From Bin55 sp965220235 (lineage in GTDB: Bacteria > Pseudomonadota > Gammaproteobacteria > Pseudomonadales > Azotimanducaceae), in contig OZ244815.1 in assembly GCA_965220235.1 (NCBI GenBank), positions 2,170,001 through 2,234,000 of the forward strand: 64,000 nt of DNA. Reading direction: 5' to 3'. The notes under the pieces were generated by a model. That model saw only the letters and a program-made list of their open reading frames with translations. It made no database searches and was not told where the DNA came from. This document shows, in pieces, positions 35,200 through 43,742 of the stretch; positions within the stretch are counted from its first letter, which is position 1, and each line of letters begins with the position of its first letter. Made by a program: the position numbers and the translations under genes.

Positions 35200-37005
35200 A
35201 TGAACTATGAGTACGACACAGCGGTACTTCAAGTCACAAAGGCGCTGAGGAAAAACGCGATAGAAACCGCTAGTAAACTCGCTCCGCATACGATTACAAA
35301 AAACTACGGTGACCGACATTTCACGGACGGGTGGCGAGTTCCGGTCGATTTCACAGACGGATCGACACGAAACATAGATATCCTCATAACTGGTTCATTT
35401 CCTTGGTCTTATCCTCGAACTGCACTCGTTGACCGACCGAAATTCCTTGAATGGCCGCACATTGAGCGCGATGGCATTCTGTGCCTCCTGTCCGAAGAAG
35501 CATCGATCGATCCAACCTCACCAGGAGACGTCGCCATTGATCTATTACGTCGCTCGACAAATCTGGTCGAAGATCTCGTTGAAGGTTCGATTATTGAAAA
35601 AGACTTTAAAGAGGAATTCCTAACTTACTGGTTTTATGCCGCGGACGACCGAGAAAAGGTCGTAACAACGTTGTTTAAACCTAGCCAACCGTCTAGACAG
35701 CTTAGCTGCTTGCTGCATCAAGGAATTTACTACATCCACGACGACGAATCTAACCTCCAACGATGGCTGAATCATCGACTTGGGCTAGCTTGCACCAAAA
35801 GAAACAGCGACGTATTCAGACCAGCGGCGTTAATTTGGCTAGAAGAACCGCCGCTTCCTAGTGAATATCCGAATTCAGGTTCAGACGTTTTGAAGTTAGT
35901 AAATCAAAATGACGTAGAAGCACAAAAAGTACTGACGCAATTACCTGATCGCTCCTCTGACTCATGCATTGTGATATTAGGTGCGGAAGGTCGTGGTGGA
36001 GCCGGATTGGTTGCTGTTGAACTACTTCCAAATCAAAATCAGAGTACGAGTCGATCGAGAGATCTACTTTCTAAAGGATTTAGAAAGGGGTATACGCCAA
36101 AACGAGTACTGAGTAATAGAACCTACGGACAAAGTGTCAAGACTCGTCGCTTACAGGTTGATAGAGCGGATGGTGCGTGGGTACACGGTAGAGATCAAGA
36201 CAATCGCAGTCGCAAGTTGTTGAATAAGAAGGTCACGATTTTGGGTTGCGGTTCTGTAGGTTCTCTAGTCGCAGACAATCTAACTAAATCAGGCGTTGGG
36301 ACAATAAAGCTAATCGATTTTGACACGCTTAAGTGGGCTAATATCGGTCGACATGCCCTTGGCGCTACTGCGATAGGTAAGAAAAAATCGTTAGCCTTGG
36401 CGCATGAGCTACAAGCGAACTACCCCCATCTATCGATTCAAGGAGAGGACTCGACAATAGAGAGCGAAATTAGCGAACGTGCAGATGGACTAGCTACTAA
36501 CGACTTGATTATTTGTGCAACTGGAAATTGGAGCGCGGAGTCACTGCTAAACGAATGGCATTTGCAATCTAAATTCAACAGGAGTGTCTTATACGCTTGG
36601 ACAGAGGAACACGCAGTATCCGGATCGGCCGTCATCATCGCTCCAAATAGCAGATGTCTGGCATGTGGAATGGATCGGACTGGAAAACCTGACCTAAAAG
36701 CGGCACAGTTCCCAGACGGCTTTACTTCGAGGACCGAGCCGTCTTGCGCCGATCCTTATCAACCTTACGGTGCCACAGAACTCACCTTCATCACTGTTAC
36801 GATCGCGCAAGCGGCACTCGATGAATTACTGAATCCGTCTGAAGAGTCGCACCGAACGACATGGTTCACTCAGAGGGTAACCGAATTCGGTGGCAAGTGG
36901 AGTGAAGAATTCGCACGGCTTCTTGACGATACGACTGTCAAGCAGGGGCTTATATCGTTAAGTTGGGGAGAGGAGCGATGTTCTCTATGCCGAGGTGTTG
37001 CATAA
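35200..37005 (+). CDS. cap2: CBASS Cap2, E2-E1 ubiquitin-transfer-like fusion
   Basis: 601 residues. The N-terminal E2-like domain carries a candidate catalytic cysteine at 95 (ERDGILCLLSEE). The C-terminal E1/ThiF-like domain has KVTILGCGSVGSLVADNL (ATP site) near 344-361, the following KLIDFDTLKWANIGRH, and a candidate catalytic cysteine at 516 (EPSCADPYQPYG). Two CxxC pairs (486/489 and 594/597) look like a zinc site. In type II CBASS this protein primes the cyclase by attaching its C-terminus to other molecules. Cap3, the isopeptidase that reverses this, is not found in the following 294 bases. Confidence 0.93.
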   Translation: MNYEYDTAVLQVTKALRKNAIETASKLAPHTITKNYGDRHFTDGWRVPVDFTDGSTRNIDILITGSFPWSYPRTALVDRPKFLEWPHIERDGILCLLSEEASIDPTSPGDVAIDLLRRSTNLVEDLVEGSIIEKDFKEEFLTYWFYAADDREKVVTTLFKPSQPSRQLSCLLHQGIYYIHDDESNLQRWLNHRLGLACTKRNSDVFRPAALIWLEEPPLPSEYPNSGSDVLKLVNQNDVEAQKVLTQLPDRSSDSCIVILGAEGRGGAGLVAVELLPNQNQSTSRSRDLLSKGFRKGYTPKRVLSNRTYGQSVKTRRLQVDRADGAWVHGRDQDNRSRKLLNKKVTILGCGSVGSLVADNLTKSGVGTIKLIDFDTLKWANIGRHALGATAIGKKKSLALAHELQANYPHLSIQGEDSTIESEISERADGLATNDLIICATGNWSAESLLNEWHLQSKFNRSVLYAWTEEHAVSGSAVIIAPNSRCLACGMDRTGKPDLKAAQFPDGFTSRTEPSCADPYQPYGATELTFITVTIAQAALDELLNPSEESHRTTWFTQRVTEFGGKWSEEFARLLDDTTVKQGLISLSWGEERCSLCRGVA

Positions 37006-37299
37006 AGGATTACGAGGATCGTATGCCTAACAGTAATATCGATGACAGCCGAGTATGTGCACGATTAGGATACAGTTTATTCGGTGAATCTGGAACAGTG
37101 CGTAAATAACTGAACCACGAAAGAACGAGATTAAAGTGGTCACCTGGAAGGTAGCTGGCTGATTCACGCTTAAATCCTGACGTGCAGCTGCATAACATCG
37201 CGAGCCTTAACGAACACCGATAACAAAGCACCATCCACCGTTGGATTTAGCTCTAGTAAGCTCCAATCGTGCTTCTTAAAATGCACGTCTAGGCGAAGT

Positions 37300-38358
37300 A
37301 TGGCTTCGTCCAACGCGTCTAGCTCTGGTACAAATCTGAACTTTCACGGCGATCACATCCTTTCGGTGCAACAGTTCGAACGCACCGATGTCGAGGAAAT
37401 CTTCAAAGTCGCCGACCGTATGCGACCGTTTGCAGGTCGTGAACGCATCACCCGGGTGCTCGAAGGCGCCATCCTCTCCAACATGTTTTTCGAACCGAGT
37501 ACACGTACCCGTGTGTCGTTCGGAAGTGCGTTTAACCTACTCGGTGGAAACGTCAGAGAAACCACCGGTATCGAATCGTCGTCGATCGTGAAAGGCGAGT
37601 CGATGCGTGATTTCGCACGGGTCCTTTCTGGTTACAGCGACATCATCGTGATACGGCACCCGGAAACTGGTTCAGCGGAAGAATTTGCGTCGGCGTCTCA
37701 AGTTCCTGTCATTAACGGTGGCGACGGCGCTAACGAACACCCTTCGCAAGCACTGTTAGATCTCTACACCATCCGCAAGGAACTTGAATCCCAAAATAAG
37801 AGTGTCGACGACTTCCGCATCGCACTGATTGGTGACTTAGCCAATGGTCGAGCTGTACATTCACTGTTAAAGCTCTTGACCCTCTTCAAGAAGGTAACGG
37901 TGCAATTGGCATCACCGGAAGGTTTGGATGCCCCACCCGAATTAATCGAGTTACTTCGTCAGGGCGGTGCGTCAGTTTCCGAATTTCACGACCTTCGAGA
38001 AGGTATCCAGCACGTCGACATCCTTTATGTCACGCGGGTTCAGGAAGAACGTTTCCCAACACAGGAAGAAGCCGATTACTATCGCGGCCTATTCCGCTTG
38101 AACCAGGAAATCTATTCGCAGTATTGCGAATCGAACACCGTGATCATGCATCCACTACCGCGCGATTCGCGTGCGCAAAGTCAGGAGCTAGACGAAGACC
38201 TGGATTCGAACCCGAACCTGGCCATCTTCCGCCAAACGCAGAACGGTGTGCTCATCCGCATGGCATTGTTTACGTTGATCTTCGACGTCGTGAATGACGT
38301 CGAGCTTCACGCAAAACCGTTGCGTTGGCAGACTCCTCGAAATCGACTAAGTAGCTGA
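37300..38358 (+). CDS. pyrB: Aspartate carbamoyltransferase catalytic subunit
   Basis: 352 residues. It contains the carbamoyl-phosphate site FFEPSTRTRVSF, HPSQALLDLYTI and the aspartate-side HPLPRDSR, all characteristic of aspartate carbamoyltransferase. It makes carbamoyl-aspartate in pyrimidine synthesis. The N-terminus has about 20 extra, Ser/Asn-rich residues compared with the E. coli catalytic chain. No regulatory pyrI or pyrC lies beside it. It is convergent with etfA, only one base apart. The start is ATG 37300 after AGGCGAAGT. Confidence 0.95.
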   Translation: MASSNASSSGTNLNFHGDHILSVQQFERTDVEEIFKVADRMRPFAGRERITRVLEGAILSNMFFEPSTRTRVSFGSAFNLLGGNVRETTGIESSSIVKGESMRDFARVLSGYSDIIVIRHPETGSAEEFASASQVPVINGGDGANEHPSQALLDLYTIRKELESQNKSVDDFRIALIGDLANGRAVHSLLKLLTLFKKVTVQLASPEGLDAPPELIELLRQGGASVSEFHDLREGIQHVDILYVTRVQEERFPTQEEADYYRGLFRLNQEIYSQYCESNTVIMHPLPRDSRAQSQELDEDLDSNPNLAIFRQTQNGVLIRMALFTLIFDVVNDVELHAKPLRWQTPRNRLSS

Positions 38359-38359
38359 A

Positions 38360-39292
38360 TTAACCTAGCGCCGTCTCGAATTCGGGCAACGCGTCGAACA
38401 AATCAGCAACTAAGCCGTAATCCGCGACCTGAAAGATCGGAGCGTCCGGATCCTTGTTGATCGCGACGATCACCTTCGAATCCTTCATACCAGCCAAGTG
38501 CTGGATCGCTCCAGAAATGCCGACCGCAATGTAGAGTTCTGGTGCGACGATCTTCCCGGTTTGCCCGACTTGCATGTCGTTGGGTACAAATCCCGCATCA
38601 ACGGCTGCCCGTGACGCACCAATCGCTGCACCGAGCTTGTCGGCAATGCCTTCCAACAGCGAGAAATTCTCGCCGTTCTGCATACCGCGTCCCCCTGAGA
38701 TCACGACGCCAGCCGCCGTGAGTTCAGGTCTCTCAGATTTAGCAAGTTCGTCCGCAATGAATTCGGAGCTGCCGTCTGAATCGGCACCGTCGATCGTTTC
38801 AACGGAAGCACTCCCACCATCTGGCGCAACCCCGTCGAAACCGGTTCCGCGAACGGTCAGCACTTTCTTCTCGTCGCTGGTCTTCACAGTCGCAATAGCG
38901 TTACCTGCGTAGATCAGACGTTTGAATGTGTCCTCGGAGTCAACACCCATGATGTCTGAGATCATCTGCACGTCTAATGCGGCTGCGACGCGCGGCATGA
39001 AGTTCTTGCCAGTCGTCGTATGAGCTGTGAGCAAGTGGCTGTAGTTGCCGCTTAGTCCGACAACCAGCGGCGCGACGTTCTCTGGTAGCGCATGCTCATA
39101 GGATGCTGCATTGGCGAGGAGTACTTTATTGACTCCGCCTACTTGCGCTGCTTCATTCGCAACTGCTTCACAGTTGTGACCCGCGACTAAGACATCCACA
39201 TCGCCGCCAATTTCGGAGGCAGCAGCCAGCGAAACCAGCGTGACCGGTTTAAGTGCTTCATTGTCATGGTCAGCGACTACTAATACGCTCAT
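38360..39292 (-). CDS. etfA: Electron transfer flavoprotein alpha subunit
   Basis: 310 residues. The C-terminal FAD domain shows VISGGRGMQNGENFSLLEGI, VGQTGKIVAPELYIAVGISG and AIQHLAGMKDSKVIVAINKD, the standard alpha-subunit signature. With EtfB it carries electrons from acyl-CoA and other dehydrogenases to EtfD. ATG 39292 overlaps the etfB stop as ATGA. Confidence 0.97.
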   Translation of the reverse strand: MSVLVVADHDNEALKPVTLVSLAAASEIGGDVDVLVAGHNCEAVANEAAQVGGVNKVLLANAASYEHALPENVAPLVVGLSGNYSHLLTAHTTTGKNFMPRVAAALDVQMISDIMGVDSEDTFKRLIYAGNAIATVKTSDEKKVLTVRGTGFDGVAPDGGSASVETIDGADSDGSSEFIADELAKSERPELTAAGVVISGGRGMQNGENFSLLEGIADKLGAAIGASRAAVDAGFVPNDMQVGQTGKIVAPELYIAVGISGAIQHLAGMKDSKVIVAINKDPDAPIFQVADYGLVADLFDALPEFETALG

Positions 39293-40041
39293 GCGATCAC
39301 CTTTGCGTCGTTCCGCAGCTTGTCGACCAATTCGTCGACTGATTCAACTTTGATACCCGCAGCACGGCCTGGGGGTGGCGAGACATCCAATATTTCAGTG
39401 TGACGTTGGACTTCGACGCCGAGATCGGACGGTGAAACCGTTTCGATTGGCTTCTTCCGCGCCTGCATGATATTCGGTAACGAGGCGTATCGCGGCTCAT
39501 TCAAACGCAAATCTGTCGTTAAAACCATCGGAATGGACGTCTTGATTGTCTGTAATCCGCCGTCGACCTCTCGAATTACGGTTGCCGTGTCGCCATCCAC
39601 CGTCAACTCTGAAGCGAATGTCGCCTGCGGCAGTCCCGTGAGTTGAGCGAACATTTGTCCGGTTTGTCCGTTGTCGCCGTCGATGCTCTGCTTACCGAAC
39701 ATGACGATCTTAGGTTCTTCACGCTCATAAACTGCTTGAATCAGCTTGGCGATCGCCAATGGTTCAACGTCGTCATCAGCTTCGATGTGGATCGCCCGAT
39801 CGGCGCCTTGCGCCAAGCACACGCGCAGAGTTTCGGGACACTTCTCGCCTCCGACCGTAACAGCAATCACTTCCTCCGCGGTGCCAGCTTCTCGTAGACG
39901 GACGGCTTCTTCGATCCCGATACCGCAGAAAGGATTAACGGCCATTTTCGTGTTGGTAAGGTCGATACCGGTGCCGTCTGGTTTTACGACCACGTTGACG
40001 TTAGGGTCAACGACGCGTTTGATAGCAACAAGAACTTTCAT
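39289..40041 (-). CDS. etfB: Electron transfer flavoprotein beta subunit
   Basis: 250 residues from ATG 40041 (MKVLVAIKRVVDPNVNV). Typical beta-subunit segments are NPFCGIGIEEAVRLREAG, FGKQSIDGDNGQTGQM and LRLNEPRYASLPNIMQARKK. A longer in-frame start gives residues with no family likeness. First gene of the etfBA pair; its promoter lies in the 146 bases shared with divergent etfD. Confidence 0.97.
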   Translation of the reverse strand: MKVLVAIKRVVDPNVNVVVKPDGTGIDLTNTKMAVNPFCGIGIEEAVRLREAGTAEEVIAVTVGGEKCPETLRVCLAQGADRAIHIEADDDVEPLAIAKLIQAVYEREEPKIVMFGKQSIDGDNGQTGQMFAQLTGLPQATFASELTVDGDTATVIREVDGGLQTIKTSIPMVLTTDLRLNEPRYASLPNIMQARKKPIETVSPSDLGVEVQRHTEILDVSPPPGRAAGIKVESVDELVDKLRNDAKVIA

Positions 40042-40187
40042 ACGTTCCAATATGTGACTTTGAAAAAACTGAGTCGCATACAGCGCCTTCGCAGTGCATG
40101 CGAAAAACGCCAAGGCAGGCGTTATCGGCAGAAGATTTTATTCGTGATTCGTTTTTATAATCGCGGCGAATTGCGTATGGGGGACTC

Positions 40188-41843
40188 GTGACAGTAGAAC
40201 GCGAAGCAATGGACTTTGATGTCGTCATCGTAGGCGGCGGTCCGTCAGGTCTTGCAGCTTCAATTAGGCTGATGCAACTCGCTGCTGAGACAGGGCAAGA
40301 AATCACGGTGTGCCTTGTCGAGAAAGGCAGTGAAATCGGCGCACACATCCTCTCTGGTGCAGTCTTCTATCCACGAGCCCTCAATGAGTTGATTCCAGAT
40401 TGGCAGGAGCAAGGTGCTCCCGTCAATAATCCGGTCACGAAGGACGAATACCACTGTTTCCTGAGTGAAACGTCCAGCTTTCCGATCCCTCGTTTCCTAA
40501 TTCCCAAACCGATCCACAACGCTGGCAATCACGCGATTTCGTTGGGCAACCTGTGTCGATGGCTTGGGGAGCAAGCCGAAGCGCTTGGCGTCATGACCTT
40601 TCCGGGCTTCGCCGCGACCGAAATATTGTTTGACGATCAAGATCGTGTATGTGGCATCGCGACGGGCGACATGGGTATCGGGAAGGATGGCGAACAGAAG
40701 GGAACTTTCCAACCCGGTTACGAACTACGTGCGAAATACACGTTATTTGCAGAGGGTTGTAGGGGGCATCTCGGCAAGCAACTCATACAGAAATACAAAC
40801 TTGATGCTGATTCAGCCACCCAACACTACGCCATCGGACTCAAAGAACTCTGGGAGGTTCCAGAGGAGAGAGCGGATCAAGGGAAAGTCATTCACGCGCT
40901 TGGATGGCCACTCGGGTTATCCAGCTCTGCGACGGGTGGCAGCTTCCTGTACCACCTTGAAAACCGGCAGGTTTCACTGGGGTTGATTGTCGATCTCGCA
41001 TACAAGAACCCGTACCTGAGTCCGTTTGAGGAATTTCAGCGCTGGAAGCACCACCCTGTGATCGTCAATGAGATCGCCTCGGGAACGCGTGTCTCATACG
41101 GTGCACGAGCGATCGTGAAAGGCGGATTACCCGCACTACCGAAACTCACCGTACCTGGCGCTGCACTGATCGGTGACGATGCTGGTTTCTTGAACGTCTT
41201 AAAGGTCAAAGGCAGCCATACGGCTATGAAGTCCGGGATGCTTGCGGCGGAGGCGGTTCTTGACAGTCTTAAACAAGGCGACGAAGGGACGGAGATCAAC
41301 CTCCTCGAGCGCGTGGCAGATTCCTGGTTGTTTGACGAACTGAATTCCTCGAAGAACGCAGGACCCGCATGGCACAAGTGGGGGTTGTTTTTCGGTTCGG
41401 CTTATTCGTTTGTCGAACAGAACATCCTTGGTGGGAAGTCGCCGTTCAAGCTCTCGGACCCGAAACCTGACTACGCGACGCTCACCAACGTAGATCAAGC
41501 AAAACCGATCGAGTACCCGAAACCTGACAGCATCTTGTCGTTCGATCGACTGTCAAGCGTGTTCCTTTCCAATACGAACCACGAAGAGGATCAGCCGTGT
41601 CATCTGACCCTCGCGGACGAATCGATTCCCGTCGCACAGAATCTGCCGAATTTCGCGGAACCTGCGCAGCGGTATTGTCCCGCAGGTGTGTATGAGATCG
41701 TGGAAGAGGAATCGGGGCCAAGATTCCAGATCAATGCCCAGAACTGTGTCCATTGCAAGACTTGTGACATCAAGGATCCAGCGCAGAACATTACGTGGAT
41801 CGCGCCAGAGGGCGGCGGGGGTCCGAACTACCCCAATATGTAG
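40188..41843 (+). CDS. etfD: Electron transfer flavoprotein:ubiquinone oxidoreductase
   Basis: 551 residues, full length. The FAD site is VVIVGGGPSGLAASIRL, the family motif GCRGHLGKQLIQKY follows, and the C-terminal 4Fe-4S site includes NCVHCKTCDIKDP and the end GGGGPNYPNM. It moves electrons from EtfAB to ubiquinone at the inner membrane. The start is GTG 40188 close behind GGGGGA; ATG 40209 is an alternative. It is divergent from etfBA, its functional partners. Confidence 0.97.
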   Translation: MTVEREAMDFDVVIVGGGPSGLAASIRLMQLAAETGQEITVCLVEKGSEIGAHILSGAVFYPRALNELIPDWQEQGAPVNNPVTKDEYHCFLSETSSFPIPRFLIPKPIHNAGNHAISLGNLCRWLGEQAEALGVMTFPGFAATEILFDDQDRVCGIATGDMGIGKDGEQKGTFQPGYELRAKYTLFAEGCRGHLGKQLIQKYKLDADSATQHYAIGLKELWEVPEERADQGKVIHALGWPLGLSSSATGGSFLYHLENRQVSLGLIVDLAYKNPYLSPFEEFQRWKHHPVIVNEIASGTRVSYGARAIVKGGLPALPKLTVPGAALIGDDAGFLNVLKVKGSHTAMKSGMLAAEAVLDSLKQGDEGTEINLLERVADSWLFDELNSSKNAGPAWHKWGLFFGSAYSFVEQNILGGKSPFKLSDPKPDYATLTNVDQAKPIEYPKPDSILSFDRLSSVFLSNTNHEEDQPCHLTLADESIPVAQNLPNFAEPAQRYCPAGVYEIVEEESGPRFQINAQNCVHCKTCDIKDPAQNITWIAPEGGGGPNYPNM

Positions 41844-42021
41844 GCGATTTTTCGGTCTTTGGGATTTTCAGTTGTTTACAAACGGGAGTTCTGTGCACAG
41901 ATCGGTCTTCTATCGATACGAATCGCGCGTCACGAATGTGACCAGATCTAAGGTTCTTCGAGACTGCTCGGATTCGCGGTTTCCTGCCGACTTCAATCAC
42001 GACTGTAACTTAATCTCTCCT

Positions 42022-42030
42022 TCCGTGAAG
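42022..42030 (+). repeat. Target-site duplication, left of IS copy 2
   Basis: TCCGTGAAG directly precedes the element and recurs at 43431-43439. Confidence 0.93.
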
Positions 42031-43430
42031 GAGATATAGCCTAAAGTGGTGTTTCGAGGCTAGGCGGGGGTTTCCCCCTAGCTGTTAGTATCTGTGTTTG
42101 GAAAACCACCAACAGAGAAGGAAACACCACCATGAATAAGGATAACATCGTAGCTCTGCGCACGAGCGTTGGCGACCCGTTGCAGGACGTTTTGCGCGAT
42201 GGTGCACGGCGGTTGCTGGCGCAAGCGATCGACGCCGAAGTTGACGAGTTGCTTACGCAACACGCGGATCGACGCACGGCCGAGGGTCGAGCGGGCGTGG
42301 TTCGCAATGGCTATCTGCCGGAACGTCAGGTGCAGACCGGCATTGGTCCGATTGATGTTCGGATCCCGAAAGTCCGTGCCAACGTTGGCGAAGCGGTCAC
42401 GTTTCGCTCGAAACTGGTACCGCCGTATGTCCGTAAAGCGGCATCACTGGAAGCCGCGTTGCCCTGGCTGTATCTGAAAGGGATTTCAACCGGCGACATG
42501 CACGAAGCCCTGACCGAACTGGTGGGCGACGATGCCAAAGGCTTGTCGGCCACGACGGTCGCACGCTTGAAGCGGAAATGGGCGGCTGAATACGCCACCT
42601 GGCGCACCCGCTCGTTGGCGGATCGGACTTGGGTTTACCTCTGGGCGGACGGCATCTACAGCCGCATTCGCGGCGAGACCGGCAAGCTCTGCGCCTTGGT
42701 GGTCATTGGCGTTGATCAGCGCGGTCGCAAGGCGTTGCTGGCGGTCGAAGAAGGGGTGCGGGAATCCACGCAAAGTTGGCGCGAGCTCCTGCTGAACCTG
42801 AACAAGCGGCACATGAAGGCACCCCAGTTGGCGATCGGGGATGGTGCGTTGGGCTTCTGGAATGCCCTCAACGAGCTCTGGCCTGAGACGCGCTGCCAGC
42901 GGTGTTGGATGCACAAGATGGGCAATGTCCTGAATCGCTTGCCGAAATCCTCGCAGGCAAGCGCCAAACGGGATTTACAGGATATCTGGCAAGCCGCAAC
43001 GAAAGCCCAGGCGGCACACGCCTATGACGCATTCAAAGCGACCTACGAGGCTAAATTTCCGGATGCCGTCGAATGCTTGGTCAAGGATCGCGAGACGTTA
43101 TTCACGTTCTACGACTTTCCCGCCGAGCACTGGCGCAGCATTCGGACCACCAACCCCATCGAGTCGACGTTCGGCACGATTCGACATCGCACCCGGCAGG
43201 CGAAGGGTTGCGTGTCGCGTCAAAGTGCATTACATATGATGTTCAAATTAGGTTGCGTCGCGGAGACACACTGGCGATGTCTACGTGGTTTCAAGCAGCT
43301 GGCAGAAGTCGTCGAGGGCATCAAATTCATCGACGGGATTAAATTCGCACCCAAGGAGGAAACTCACCCACCATCAACACAGAAAGCAGCATAACGAATG
43401 CTGCTCAAACACCACTTTCGGTTATACCTC
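42031..43430 (+). mobile_element. IS256-family insertion sequence, copy 2
   Basis: 1400 bp with the same ends, internal hairpin and transposase as copy 1 at 16380-17779, at a constant offset of 25,651 bases and in the same orientation. Its flanking 9-base duplication differs from copy 1's, so the two are separate insertions. It lies between etfD and the promoter of the autotransporter gene, about 95 bases before the putative -35. Confidence 0.96.
42132..43394 (+). CDS. IS256-family transposase, copy 2
   Basis: 420 residues, identical in the translation to the copy 1 transposase, with the same D173, D237, E344 triad and the CQRCWMHK motif. Full length and likely active. Confidence 0.97.
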   Translation: MNKDNIVALRTSVGDPLQDVLRDGARRLLAQAIDAEVDELLTQHADRRTAEGRAGVVRNGYLPERQVQTGIGPIDVRIPKVRANVGEAVTFRSKLVPPYVRKAASLEAALPWLYLKGISTGDMHEALTELVGDDAKGLSATTVARLKRKWAAEYATWRTRSLADRTWVYLWADGIYSRIRGETGKLCALVVIGVDQRGRKALLAVEEGVRESTQSWRELLLNLNKRHMKAPQLAIGDGALGFWNALNELWPETRCQRCWMHKMGNVLNRLPKSSQASAKRDLQDIWQAATKAQAAHAYDAFKATYEAKFPDAVECLVKDRETLFTFYDFPAEHWRSIRTTNPIESTFGTIRHRTRQAKGCVSRQSALHMMFKLGCVAETHWRCLRGFKQLAEVVEGIKFIDGIKFAPKEETHPPSTQKAA

Positions 43431-43439
43431 TCCGTGAAG
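43431..43439 (+). repeat. Target-site duplication, right of IS copy 2
   Basis: Second copy of TCCGTGAAG, matching 42022-42030. Confidence 0.93.
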
Positions 43440-43525
43440 TCTCAGCAGCACTAAACCTTGCCTCGAGATCCATATTTAGCTAACTTAATCAGTAAGTTAC
43501 ATCTTTAACGTCGGTAATTTATCGC

Positions 43526-43554
43526 TTATCAAATCGAGCGTTTTCCTATATACT
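43526..43554 (+). promoter_or_regulatory. Putative sigma70 promoter of the autotransporter gene
   Basis: TTATCA (43526-43531) and TATACT (43549-43554) are 17 bases apart. Transcription from here would start near 43561 and give a leader of about 180 bases. Confidence 0.5.
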
Positions 43555-43597
43555 TAAATCGCATTTCGGCTGATTCGTTGAATCGACCGTTTACGTT

Positions 43598-43728
43598 CGC
43601 GTAACGCGTTAGGAGCTAACAAGCTCTGAACCGAATTGCCTTTCTCATGGAAGAGATCGAATGCTTCGTGCGATGGGTCGTCACCCATTCGCGAAATTGA
43701 GCGAAGCACGGCTCATGCCGCAATTTCG
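43598..43728 (+). promoter_or_regulatory. Structured leader before the autotransporter start
   Basis: Four successive inverted repeats: CGCG-TAA-CGCG (43598-43608), GAGCT-AACA-AGCTC (43613-43626), CGATGGGT with ACCCATTCG (43671-43691), and CGAAATTG (43692-43699) with CAATTTCG (43721-43728). The last ends three bases before AGGAGGT (43731-43737). A 17-codon frame (43650-43703) runs through the last two stems. This is suggestive of control at the RNA level; no known riboswitch class is matched. Confidence 0.4.
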
Positions 43729-43742
43729 ACAGGAGGTGGAAA

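Noticed and set aside
37010..37234. 74-codon minus-strand frame after Cap2, considered as a Cap3 remnant
   Set aside because: No JAB/MPN metal motif (HxH...D) in it or in the plus-strand frames nearby; amino-acid content looks random.
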